Positions 44,407 to 52,857 of a stretch of DNA of 64,000 bases are shown here, one piece after another. The DNA is taken from positions 386,042 to 450,041 of the forward strand of contig JAKBAD010000002.1 of assembly GCA_021809435.1 (NCBI GenBank), in the 5' to 3' direction. The translations under genes were made by a program, and so were the position numbers. The stretch is from Pseudomonadota bacterium. Lineage in GTDB: Bacteria; Pseudomonadota; Alphaproteobacteria; Acetobacterales; Acetobacteraceae. Numbering within the stretch: position 1 is the stretch's first letter; each line of letters begins with the position of its first letter. The notes beneath the pieces were generated by a model. The model did not search any database, was not told the DNA's origin, and worked only from the letters and a program-made list of their open reading frames with translations.

Positions 44407-44968
44407 TCATTTGACTCCGCTTTGCCATCCAACCATTCACACGCGATGCGATTTTACTTATCGCATTTTTCTTAATTTTGGATGCGTAGCCTTCGCTGAT
44501 CTCTAATATTTTGGCGATTTCCCGATTGTTTAAGTCTTCATAAAAATGGAGCGTTACGATGCGATATTCAATCTCAGATAAGCTTTTAAGAGCCTCTTCA
44601 ATCAGTGCGGCATTATCCTCGTTAACCAAACCCGATAACGGCACCTCACCTCGCGCATTGCCCTCAACAGCACTTATATTTTCAAGCTCTTCGACCTCAA
44701 CTCGCCCCCGCCTCTGCCGCCCCTCCCGGCGCAGCCCATCTATCATTGCCCCCCTGATACGTCGTGCCGCAAAAATCCGAAACTCTACACCTTTTTGAGC
44801 ATCGAAACGGGCCACAGCCTCCATCATTCCAATCGCCCCGAGCTGCAAAAGCTCATCCAAATCCGCCCATGGCATTCGAGACTTAACGAGAAGAGCCGCC
44901 TTCTTAATATCATTCGCGTAGATATCAATTATCGCACGATCTAAACAATGCCCCTCAAGCTCTTTCAT
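44399..44968 (-). CDS. fliA: Sigma-28-like flagellar sigma factor lacking region 3
   Basis: A 189-residue sigma-70-family protein. Region 2 is DLDELLQLGAIGMMEAVARFD, then FRIFAARRIRGAMIDGLR. Region 4 is ALKSLSEIEYRIVTLHFYEDLNNREIAKIL followed by the EGYASKIKKNA helix. The two are joined by a short charged linker of about 45 residues, with no recognisable region 3, and the protein is about 50 residues shorter than E. coli FliA. Position among flagellar genes and the FlgM-like gene in the block support a FliA role. It overlaps the end of flhA. Confidence 0.85.
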   Translation of the reverse strand: MKELEGHCLDRAIIDIYANDIKKAALLVKSRMPWADLDELLQLGAIGMMEAVARFDAQKGVEFRIFAARRIRGAMIDGLRREGRQRRGRVEVEELENISAVEGNARGEVPLSGLVNEDNAALIEEALKSLSEIEYRIVTLHFYEDLNNREIAKILEISEGYASKIKKNAISKIASRVNGWMAKRSQMSD

Positions 44969-47024
44969 CGCTAAGACCAAGAGTGTAAACTACCTTCATT
45001 CTAATACTATCTGGAATCTCATCTATCCCCAGCACAGTTAAAATATCGCCCACAACCTTGAATATTTTTCGTCTTATCAAAGAAGGCACGACAAGCGGAA
45101 CTCCCCCTCCAATTTCCCGTATATTTTTCAAAACCTCAAATGCACTCTCCCGTAAATGCCCAACAACATCTGGAGGAATATCCATATTCTCGCCAACATC
45201 CTTGGCCGCCTTGATAGACCGATAAACCAAATCTTCAAGCTTATCTCCAAGCACAATAACCCGTAGAACCCCCTCCTTGGTCACAAATTTATTGACGATA
45301 TACCTTCCAAGCCTTGCCCTAACCGCACTTAACAAGATATCGATATCTTTACCTCCAGATTCAGCACACTCAACCAAGGCCTCCGATATTCTTTCAAAAT
45401 CTCGGATAGCTATTCCCTCCATTAATAACGCCTGAAGAACCTGCCTGATTATGCTAACGCTAAGAGCCGTTCGGAGATCTTCAGCTAATCTAGGCGTCCC
45501 TTCAGCTAACCGCAAAATAAGCGCTTCCACTTGAGGACGCCCCAAGAGCTCAGCTCCGTATTTTTTAAGAATTTCTGAGAAATGCGTCGCTATCGCGGAA
45601 GATGCGTCAACAACAGTATATCCCATTTCTTCAGCCAGGGATATATCCCCTTGCGATATCCACACCGCCGGTTCGCCAAATGCAGGGTCTTTTACGTGAT
45701 GACCTTTGTTGAGTTTATTTATTACGTTTTGACCACCGAGCGCCAGCCACTGGTTCGGCCACGCCTCACCTTCAGATATATACGCCCCCCTGATTGAAAA
45801 CCGATATCCATGTATTGGAATATCAGAAGAATCTCGAATATGAACCGCAGGAACCAGAAATCCCATAGATCGTCCATATCTCTGCCTGACCGCAGTCAAT
45901 CTCTTCAGAAGTTTGGCATCCTCCCCACTAACAAGAGAAGACAAACCAAATCCAATGCTCATACCTAACGGGTCAACTCCAGTGACATCTGGAATCGCAT
46001 CTATCTTTACTTCATTCTTTGAATCATTTTTTTCTGAAACTTCCCGTGAAATAGTAGAAATTTCATCCTGACTTTCATTAATTTTCCATGCTGATCCAGC
46101 CAAAAGACCGGAGAAGAGAAAGAACGGCACATGCGCCATATGGGGTACGACACCCAGAATGCCTGTAATTAAAGCAGACACACCTAAAGCCTGAGGATAT
46201 TTTGATATTTGACTCGAAATTTGGGAATGAATATCCTCTCCTGTTGAGACTCTCGTAACAATCAAGCCCGCTGAAATCGAAATTGCCAAAGAGGGAATTT
46301 GAGCGGCCAGTCCATCACCAACCGTAAGTAATGTAAATGTTCGCGCAGCTGCGCCTAGATCTAGCCCATACTGAAAAACGCCGACAAGAAGGCCGCCAAC
46401 CATATTTATTGCCAGAATCGAAATAGCCGCAACTACATCCCCCCGCACAAATTTAGAAGCGCCATCCATAGCTCCAAAAAAATCAGCTTCTTTACGTAAT
46501 TCAGTTCTACGCCGCTCCGCCGCATCACTATTTAAAACCCCGGCATTGACCTCTGCATCAATCGCCATCTGTCGCCCAGGAAGAGAATCCAGCATAAATC
46601 GCGCCGCAACTTCGGCAACACGACTCGCTCCTTTTGTTATAACAACAAAATTAATTATGATAAGAATTATGAATACGATTCCACCAACAACATAATTTCC
46701 TCCGACCATAAAATAACCAAATGCTTCAATTACCTTTCCCGCAGCACCAGGTCCGCTATAACCATCCAGAAGGATGGTACGTGATGTCGCAACATTTAGC
46801 GCTAAACGCATCAAGGTTGTCGACAGCAAGACTGATGGAAATGAAGAAAACTCCGCTGGCGATTGGACATATAACGATGCAGATAAAACAACCAACCCTA
46901 TGGCGATATTTAGAGCAAATAAAAAAGATATTGCAGCACCTGGCAACGGTACAACTAGCATTGCCAAAATCACTAATACAATTGCAGGCCCAGACAGCTG
47001 CGATATTGATATATTTTTTTTCAT
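44955..47024 (-). CDS. flhA: Flagellar export gate protein FlhA
   Basis: A 689-residue export-gate component. About eight transmembrane segments lie in the N-terminal half, with the FHIPEP-family core (TRVAEVAARFMLDSLPGRQMAID is the equivalent region, ending in LPGRQMAID). The cytosolic C-domain (about residues 350-689) forms the ring that docks substrates and chaperones. Its codon and base composition is clearly AT-richer than the housekeeping genes. It is followed directly by the sigma factor gene. Confidence 0.96.
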   Translation of the reverse strand: MKKNISISQLSGPAIVLVILAMLVVPLPGAAISFLFALNIAIGLVVLSASLYVQSPAEFSSFPSVLLSTTLMRLALNVATSRTILLDGYSGPGAAGKVIEAFGYFMVGGNYVVGGIVFIILIIINFVVITKGASRVAEVAARFMLDSLPGRQMAIDAEVNAGVLNSDAAERRRTELRKEADFFGAMDGASKFVRGDVVAAISILAINMVGGLLVGVFQYGLDLGAAARTFTLLTVGDGLAAQIPSLAISISAGLIVTRVSTGEDIHSQISSQISKYPQALGVSALITGILGVVPHMAHVPFFLFSGLLAGSAWKINESQDEISTISREVSEKNDSKNEVKIDAIPDVTGVDPLGMSIGFGLSSLVSGEDAKLLKRLTAVRQRYGRSMGFLVPAVHIRDSSDIPIHGYRFSIRGAYISEGEAWPNQWLALGGQNVINKLNKGHHVKDPAFGEPAVWISQGDISLAEEMGYTVVDASSAIATHFSEILKKYGAELLGRPQVEALILRLAEGTPRLAEDLRTALSVSIIRQVLQALLMEGIAIRDFERISEALVECAESGGKDIDILLSAVRARLGRYIVNKFVTKEGVLRVIVLGDKLEDLVYRSIKAAKDVGENMDIPPDVVGHLRESAFEVLKNIREIGGGVPLVVPSLIRRKIFKVVGDILTVLGIDEIPDSIRMKVVYTLGLSDERA

Positions 47025-47036
47025 AACAAAACTTAA

Positions 47037-47306
47037 CTAGGGATGAACAATCGAAGGAATTAGACGATATGTATCCTTTGCATAAACCGTTAATAAATCG
47101 AATATTTTAGACCCCATCAAAATCACGATAAAAAAAATCACCCCCAACTTGCCTACAACCACAAGCGACGCTTCTCTTATTTGTGTTGCAGCCTGAAAAA
47201 TTCCACCTAAAATCCCTACCACTAAAAGCGGCAGAAGAAATGAAAACGAAAAAATTGACAATGATATGATAAAATTAGCAGTCAACCTACTTACTCCCGC
47301 TTTCAT
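47037..47306 (-). CDS. fliQ: Flagellar export protein FliQ
   Basis: An 89-residue membrane protein with two hydrophobic hairpin helices (about residues 11-36 and 50-72), the size and layout of FliQ in the FliPQR export gate. The segment VVGILGGIFQAATQIREASL matches the family (GLxxSxFQAATQIxExTL). Its start lies 20 bases inside the end of the fliM-fliN fusion in another frame. FliP and FliR are not in this window. Confidence 0.9.
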   Translation of the reverse strand: MKAGVSRLTANFIISLSIFSFSFLLPLLVVGILGGIFQAATQIREASLVVVGKLGVIFFIVILMGSKIFDLLTVYAKDTYRLIPSIVHP

Positions 47307-48552
47307 TATTTATCTGATCAATATCCTCAGCCAACGACGTCACTCTTATCCCGTATCGATCATTACCAACGGCTACGACTTCTCCGTATCCAAATTTTTG
47401 CCCATTAACATAAATTGAAAGAGGATCGCCAACTTGCTGATCCAACGCCAACACCTGTCCGTGCCGGACGGCCCGCGCCTCCTTTAGAGTTAACTTAGTC
47501 CTCCCCAACTCAACTGTAACCTCTACTTCAATTCGATCCAAAGCAGCCCTGATGATCGGCCTACTGGTTACCTTCTTAATTGCCTGCATTTGCTCAAGCT
47601 CAAGGTCTTGAACTTTTTTTTCTTCATCTACGCTTTTTAACGTGGAATCGGCATCCGCATTTGACATATTATTTTCTCCATTCAGCAGGGTTGAACAACA
47701 TATTACGCCGTTAATCTGTCCGTATTTAGCTTCAAACAATAAAATTTCGTCAGATAATATTCGACAAATTTCACCAAGCGAAATTGGGAGTATCGCCCCC
47801 ACCTCCCAGCCATTAATATGGCTAATCGGTAAAGAAAATCTGATCAACTCGGCTCTGATATTTAACGAAATATCATCGAGTAATTTTTCTATCGTATGCG
47901 CCCATAACCAATCGTCGGCTTGCCCCGTCAGTAAGCCAGACTGATTGCTTATCTTTGCCTCCAGCGGATCTAATGTCGAATACGGGATGATTAATTTTAT
48001 TGTTCCGGCTCCTAATGTCGTCTCAAAAATTCCCGTAAGAACAACAACCCAGTCCTTGGCGTCTCCTATTGCCAAAAGGGCACTAGAGGTTTCAAATGAT
48101 AATGGTTCTGGATGTATCTCAATTAAAGGAGCAAGTGAATCTTCAAAAGTTTTCGTCGTCAATATAATAAGCTGCTTTCCAATTCTTGCCTCCAAGCTTG
48201 AAAGCTCATACCTTTCAAATGGTATCGAAGCAGTCGAGCCACATAGCGCATCCACGATAGCGCCGATCAAATCTCCATCGACAACGACGAGAATTCTTCC
48301 CCTCAATGGAGAAATATCGATCATTCCGGCGAGCATTACATCCGGCAAAGACCCTAATGCTGATTCATGGGTAATAACATTTGTAATACAAGACAGGACT
48401 TGCACGGGATATCTTGTCTTTTGAAAAATATTTACAGATATCTGTCTAAGTATTCTGTCGGATAGACTCTCTATCAAAACCGAGCGAAGCTGTGGATTTC
48501 TACCCGTATCGAGCAGATCAAGTGCCTCATATTCGTCGTATTTGTCAGGCAT
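47287..48552 (-). CDS. FliM-FliN fusion, flagellar switch (C-ring) protein
   Basis: A 421-residue protein joining two normally separate C-ring subunits. Residues 40-290 follow FliM: a CheC-like middle domain with the PLRGRILVVVDGDLIGAIVDALCG strand-helix, then the first SpoA domain. Residues 296-421 are a complete FliN: a charged linker (STLKSVDEEKKV) and a SpoA domain (IEVEVTVELGRTKLTLKEARAVRHGQVLALD). The N-terminal CheY-binding motif of FliM (EIDALL) is only loosely present in KYDEYEALDLLD. There is no stop or frame change at the joint. It overlaps the FliK-like gene and fliQ. Confidence 0.9.
   Translation of the reverse strand: MPDKYDEYEALDLLDTGRNPQLRSVLIESLSDRILRQISVNIFQKTRYPVQVLSCITNVITHESALGSLPDVMLAGMIDISPLRGRILVVVDGDLIGAIVDALCGSTASIPFERYELSSLEARIGKQLIILTTKTFEDSLAPLIEIHPEPLSFETSSALLAIGDAKDWVVVLTGIFETTLGAGTIKLIIPYSTLDPLEAKISNQSGLLTGQADDWLWAHTIEKLLDDISLNIRAELIRFSLPISHINGWEVGAILPISLGEICRILSDEILLFEAKYGQINGVICCSTLLNGENNMSNADADSTLKSVDEEKKVQDLELEQMQAIKKVTSRPIIRAALDRIEVEVTVELGRTKLTLKEARAVRHGQVLALDQQVGDPLSIYVNGQKFGYGEVVAVGNDRYGIRVTSLAEDIDQINNESGSK
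47665..47679 (-). promoter_or_regulatory. Internal ribosome binding site and ATG for a free FliN
   Basis: Inside the fusion, at residue 296, the minus strand reads GGAGAAAATAATATG: GGAG, an eight-base spacer, then ATG. Translation from here would give a 126-residue FliN (E. coli FliN is 137) ending at the same stop. Internal starts producing the C-terminal SpoA part are known for SctQ in type III secretion systems. Confidence 0.7.
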
Positions 48553-49636
48553 ATTTGATTACATCTTTATTTTCAAAACTCAAAGATTCTATTCCATATT
48601 CAGATGATTTTCCAAAACTCTGCCTGCTTCTTGGCCGCCATCTATCAGAGGAATTTTGTGATGCCCCCTGCTGTTCGCCGCTATATTGTAAATTCAACGA
48701 TGATTGCTGATCTACACCAGATATTGACTGCCTTAAATCTGACGTACGAGACGTATCAGAGTGTACATTTATCATAATCATATTATTTGATATCGATACT
48801 TTAACTTTCGAGATCCCTATCCCATGAGCCATAACATTGAGTGTAACCTCACTGACATTATCACCCCTAATGTGACTGTTTATTTTCAAACTTTCAATAT
48901 TATCCACAGCTGTAATTTTCGCGCTAGATCTCGATACCGAAGCTAAATTATTAGCCGTCCCATTTACCTCTTTCATATTAAACATGTAGGTGTCACTAGT
49001 TCCTTGTTGAGGAATCAAAGACACATCACAAGTCGAGAGCTTATCTTTTGTATAATCGATTTTTTTTATCTCATGTCCCACAGAGCCTGAGTTTTCAATC
49101 AAGACATTTTGATTTCTGATATTATTTTTTTCTTCTATCCTGCGGGGTGACGTAGATTTAGACGACATTCCTTCAAATAAATTAAAAGTTTTTTTTATAT
49201 CAATTTTATCCTTGGACCTCGAATTAGGAAGCCTCTGGCTATTTTGGCTTTCAGAAACTCCAGCCAAATCTATCTGCTCGACAGATCCACTCGTAATTTT
49301 ATCTGGAATATCGATAGAACTTTGCAATATGGGACGCTCATCTCTTACCGACTTAATATTGCTAGACATATTATCCTGCGGCTGAATTGTCTTATCTCGC
49401 CCCCCCTGGTGCACCAGCTTTTTTTGGTCCTCGAGCTCCTTACCAAAGCTTGCTTTTTGTAAGGAAACACTACTCAAGAGCGGAGTTTCCTCAACACTAT
49501 GAGTGTGCCCAACCAGAGGCTCTCCAGTCACACTTCCATACCTCACCTGGCTTCCCGAAAACAGAGAATCCTTATGCTTTGCCGCGATCTGCCTGTGAAC
49601 TGGTGTGTGTTTCTGAATATCCGATATATTAATCAT
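48545..49636 (-). CDS. FliK-like hook-length control protein candidate
   Basis: A 363-residue, hydrophilic and probably largely disordered protein rich in Ser, Lys and Asn. Its C-terminal part (about residues 265-330, SEVTLNVMAHGIGISKVKVSISNNMIMINVHSD) follows the FliK C-domain pattern of alternating strands. Position between fliG and fliM and the long unstructured N-terminus fit FliK, the ruler and export-specificity switch. Sequence similarity is low. The 60 bases at 49141-49200 contain only 18 G+C. It overlaps fliG and the fusion gene by four and eight bases. Confidence 0.65.
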   Translation of the reverse strand: MINISDIQKHTPVHRQIAAKHKDSLFSGSQVRYGSVTGEPLVGHTHSVEETPLLSSVSLQKASFGKELEDQKKLVHQGGRDKTIQPQDNMSSNIKSVRDERPILQSSIDIPDKITSGSVEQIDLAGVSESQNSQRLPNSRSKDKIDIKKTFNLFEGMSSKSTSPRRIEEKNNIRNQNVLIENSGSVGHEIKKIDYTKDKLSTCDVSLIPQQGTSDTYMFNMKEVNGTANNLASVSRSSAKITAVDNIESLKINSHIRGDNVSEVTLNVMAHGIGISKVKVSISNNMIMINVHSDTSRTSDLRQSISGVDQQSSLNLQYSGEQQGASQNSSDRWRPRSRQSFGKSSEYGIESLSFENKDVIKYA

Positions 49637-50661
49637 ATCATTTCGTCCGTTTGCCCAAGGGTAATCTTACCCTCTGAAGAAAGTCTGAGTGCGATCTCAA
49701 CCACTTCTGCCTGGGCTGCAATCGCATCCGAGCGTCTAATCGGCGGACCAGACCTCAACTCTTCTTTCAGTATTTCAACCTGTCTTGATGACATATTCTG
49801 AAAAAATCTATTTCTTAGCGTGTCATCAACCAACCTAAGTGCCGCGGCAAGCTTATCTCCATTAACTTCTCGCAACAGGATTTGCATACCACGATCAGGA
49901 AGATTTCCCAGATCAATAAAGGTAAACAAATTCTCCTTTATCTTCTCAGAAACAACTTCGTCACGTTCCTTAATAGTGTTCAAAATTGAATCAGAGAGCG
50001 AACTCGAAAAGTGATTTAATATATCCGCCGCCTGCTTCGGTCCTCCCAAATTCGTTACCCGCCGATTTCCAGAAACCTCAAGATCCACTGACTTTTCCAA
50101 CATCTCTTTCAACTCCAGAACAGCTATCGGCGAAACCACGTCGAGCGTGGTAAACCTGAACAGTGCCTCTGCCGCCAACTCTTCGGGCAGGTTAGATAAT
50201 ATATTCGCCGCCAATTCATGCGGAACATGAGCCAAAAGCAGCGCAATGGTTTGGGGCCGCTCTCTTGAAATTTGAACCGCTAACGCTCTTGGGTCCGTAT
50301 TCGCAGGCAGCTGAAATACGTCCCGACGTTTTACTTTGCTGATTTTTGAAAGTATCTCTTTCGCCTGCGCATCTCCTAGGGCGTTTGTTAAAACCCTTGT
50401 CAAAAACTTAATACCATCAACCCCCACCCCCGCCCCCTGGAGGTCAGCCGCAAATGATATCATCACGTCATTTAAGGTTGATACAGGAATATCTCTAAGA
50501 GATGAAAATGACTGTGATATTTTGCCAACAACAGCACCGTCCATCTCTTTCAATATTTGTGAAGCGACATCCTCTCCAAGCTCACGCAAAACAAGCGCCG
50601 CCCTTGTCGGGCCGGAAAGCTGTTCAGCTGATTGTGCTTTTTGCTCATCAGTCATTCTCAT
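49633..50661 (-). CDS. fliG: Flagellar motor switch protein FliG
   Basis: A 342-residue rotor protein that transmits torque from the stator and binds FliF and FliM. It has the N-domain LSGPTRAALVLRELGEDVASQILKEMD, the middle-domain ERPQTIALLLAHVP motif (EHPQ in E. coli), GGPKQAADILNHFS, and a C-terminal charged torque helix (DRGMQILLREVNGDKLAAALR). Length is close to the usual 330. It overlaps fliF by 14 bases. Confidence 0.96.
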   Translation of the reverse strand: MRMTDEQKAQSAEQLSGPTRAALVLRELGEDVASQILKEMDGAVVGKISQSFSSLRDIPVSTLNDVMISFAADLQGAGVGVDGIKFLTRVLTNALGDAQAKEILSKISKVKRRDVFQLPANTDPRALAVQISRERPQTIALLLAHVPHELAANILSNLPEELAAEALFRFTTLDVVSPIAVLELKEMLEKSVDLEVSGNRRVTNLGGPKQAADILNHFSSSLSDSILNTIKERDEVVSEKIKENLFTFIDLGNLPDRGMQILLREVNGDKLAAALRLVDDTLRNRFFQNMSSRQVEILKEELRSGPPIRRSDAIAAQAEVVEIALRLSSEGKITLGQTDEMI

Positions 50662-52159
50662 CTACCCAGCTTTGCAAAATCCTTGCCACTCCAGGTATAT
50701 TATCCGAAACATAAGATTTGACATCTGGGTATGCCGGAGATGCAATCTGAAGCTCCTGCGGAGCCTGTTTTTTTTCAGGTAGCGCGCGTCTTTCGGCCAT
50801 CAAATAGAGCTTTTTCCCAGCCGGCCTGACAATACCAAACAAAATCGTGATGACCGCCAGAAGCTCAAAAACAGGCTGTGAGATGGATGGAGCAATGGCC
50901 GAAATCTCTGACGAAATTTGCGTCCCCTTCGGCAGTTGATACCGCTCGTCATAAACAGATATGGTTGTTGGCTGATTTGAAAACGAACTCGAAATTATGC
51001 TCTTGATTCCTGAGTCTTTAATTCCATTACCCAAGGCCGTTGTGTTGATAACAATCGATACAGAAAGTGATTTCAGGGCCCAAGGCGCGTTGGTGATTTT
51101 CGTTTCCCGCTCATCATTAAGATAAAGCTGGTCATAACTCTCGTCTGTATTCGCCGGTTTGGCCGCGGCGCCAGCCGAAGCTGTATTCTGCGCTCCTTGC
51201 CCGTTAGGCGGCGGCGGCGTCGTGGATGTCTGCCCAGGGGGCTCGTTCGACAAGGCCCCAGGTATGCCATAAGCGGCATCCATATTTGATTTCACCGAGC
51301 TATTCGTCGTTAGATGTGAAAAATCATGCCCTGGACCGTAACTAATCTGATGAATATCAACCTGCGAGAAATCAACATTCGCCAGAACCGAGACACGAAA
51401 ATTATCCGCCCCCAAGATCGGGGTCAGCAATGACGTAATACGTTGCTGTGCGTCAGCTTCTATTTCCCTGGTGACTTGTATTTGGCTCTCTGGAATCAGA
51501 GCCTTTGATGCCGGAAATACCGTAGTACCAGACAAAGTCTGGATCGATATATCGTCGGACGAAATTCCTGGCACAGCTCCTGAAATCAAATTGGCAATAG
51601 CCTGCGCGTCCGCCCGGGCAGTCTCATCGGTAGCACCAATTATTACAGATGCAGAAGGTTTTGGGCTATCTTGTAAAAACGGCGTATCATCCGGCGTTGC
51701 CACAAAAACCTGAGCACTCTGCACGCCGTTCATTTGCATGATTGAGTCAGATATAGACTGCTCGAGCGCCCGCGTCGCCAATGTCTGTTGCGCCAAATCT
51801 GACGCTGTAAGCGGCGCATTCACCAGTGCGTTCACAGCATCCTGTGCGCCAGATTGCGGAATTTGCGCGTCTCCAAGCTCCAGCCGTGCCTGTCCCAGCA
51901 TGTCATCCGGCACGGCAATCACATTGCCGGCCTGCTCCAGCCTATACGGAATCCCAAGCTTTTGTAACTCCGCAATAATCTTTCCGCCGTTTGCCGGTGT
52001 CAGCCCGTCGCTCAAAACCGCATAGGGCGGACCAGCTAATTCAACCCCTCCGCCAATCGCCGCGGCCAGCACGGCAATCCCCACCAGCATCCACCCCCAC
52101 AGCGGAACATTGGCGAGATACCCAGCGACTTTCTTATAGGAGTCAGCAAGTGATGGCAT
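50648..52159 (-). CDS. fliF: Flagellar MS-ring protein FliF
   Basis: A 503-residue MS-ring subunit. TM1 is about residues 19-42 (VPLWGWMLVGIAVLAAAIGGG), the periplasmic ring-building motifs follow (GIPYRLEQAG, ARLELGDAQIP, AQVFVATPDDTPF), and TM2 is near 430-450 (PVFELLAVITILFGIV). The short C-terminal tail binds FliG. It is somewhat shorter than the 550-residue E. coli protein, with a reduced cytosolic tail. Confidence 0.95.
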   Translation of the reverse strand: MPSLADSYKKVAGYLANVPLWGWMLVGIAVLAAAIGGGVELAGPPYAVLSDGLTPANGGKIIAELQKLGIPYRLEQAGNVIAVPDDMLGQARLELGDAQIPQSGAQDAVNALVNAPLTASDLAQQTLATRALEQSISDSIMQMNGVQSAQVFVATPDDTPFLQDSPKPSASVIIGATDETARADAQAIANLISGAVPGISSDDISIQTLSGTTVFPASKALIPESQIQVTREIEADAQQRITSLLTPILGADNFRVSVLANVDFSQVDIHQISYGPGHDFSHLTTNSSVKSNMDAAYGIPGALSNEPPGQTSTTPPPPNGQGAQNTASAGAAAKPANTDESYDQLYLNDERETKITNAPWALKSLSVSIVINTTALGNGIKDSGIKSIISSSFSNQPTTISVYDERYQLPKGTQISSEISAIAPSISQPVFELLAVITILFGIVRPAGKKLYLMAERRALPEKKQAPQELQIASPAYPDVKSYVSDNIPGVARILQSWVDEND

Positions 52160-52161
52160 TG

Positions 52162-52464
52162 TTAGATTTGCATGTTAAAAATTGCCTGATACGCGCCAAC
52201 TAACTCATTGCGCACACCAAGTGTCGCATTCCACATAACCTGCGCCCGGTCACTGGAAACCAATGCCTTTCCCAGCGTATAGCCAGGCAACCCGGTTGTG
52301 TATCCGGCCTCGGCGGTGGTCGCGGCTTTTTGGCTGTCGCTTACCGTCGTAAGCGCCTGATTGAGCAGCGTAACAAAACTCGTCCCCCCGCCTGAGGAGG
52401 CGGTCGGCAAGACCTGACCCAAGGGCGCAATGGCCCCCACAGACATCTGCGATATGTTTGTCAT
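52162..52464 (-). CDS. fliE: Flagellar hook-basal body protein FliE
   Basis: A 100-residue proximal-rod adaptor that connects the MS ring to the rod. The C-terminal segment DRAQVMWNATLGVRNELVGAYQAIFNMQI is the conserved FliE end (VRNKLVxAYQEIMRMQ). It is the first gene of the leftward flagellar block, two bases before fliF. Confidence 0.92.
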   Translation of the reverse strand: MTNISQMSVGAIAPLGQVLPTASSGGGTSFVTLLNQALTTVSDSQKAATTAEAGYTTGLPGYTLGKALVSSDRAQVMWNATLGVRNELVGAYQAIFNMQI

Positions 52465-52857
52465 GATTGATTAAATCTCGAATCAGGCGTGGAGGTTGCA
52501 AGAACCTGAAAATAGACCAAAGCCGAACAAATTCTGTCGCCCTTCCAAGCTGCATGTTACGCGTGTATCGTTGGCTGGTTTATAACAAGGCAGCTAAAAT
52601 TCAGTTAACTTTGGTACCCGCCGGCTTTAATCTGAACGGTTGCCCCCGAACCGTCCGTCACCACCTGGCGAGCACAAAAGCTGATTGGCGCAAACTCGAA
52701 CGAGCCTGCCCTATCCACCTCATCCGCCCCACCAGACCCGCCTGTGCCTACTCCTCGCCTGACCGGCGCGATTTATTTTGCCTCATTATAATCGGCCAGC
52801 GCCCATTGCGGCCCGCGTCCAGCGCGCCTAACTGGCAGAAAACGTCAGGACCATTGC
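52465..52857. promoter_or_regulatory. 393-base divergent spacer between fliE and the RND efflux operon
   Basis: This gap holds no convincing gene. For the rightward operon a perfect TATAAT is at 52787-52792 but with no fitting -35. An inverted repeat ACGGTT/AACCGT with a seven-base loop is at 52636-52654 and could be an operator or a small hairpin. AGGA lies seven bases before the adaptor ATG. No TetR- or MarR-type regulator gene adjoins the pump operon. Confidence 0.4.
52579..52608 (-). promoter_or_regulatory. Candidate sigma-70-like promoter for the flagellar block
   Basis: On the minus strand TTAACT and TATAAA are separated by 18 bases, about 115 bases upstream of the fliE start. It is the best -35/-10 pair I found in the gap. 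No convincing sigma-54 (GG-N10-GC) or CtrA (TTAA-N7-TTAA) site was found. Confidence 0.35.

Noticed and set aside
52465-52620. Sigma-54 or CtrA promoter for fliE
   Set aside because: No GG-N10-GC pair at a suitable spacing and no TTAA-N7-TTAA site; a weak sigma-70-like pair fits better.
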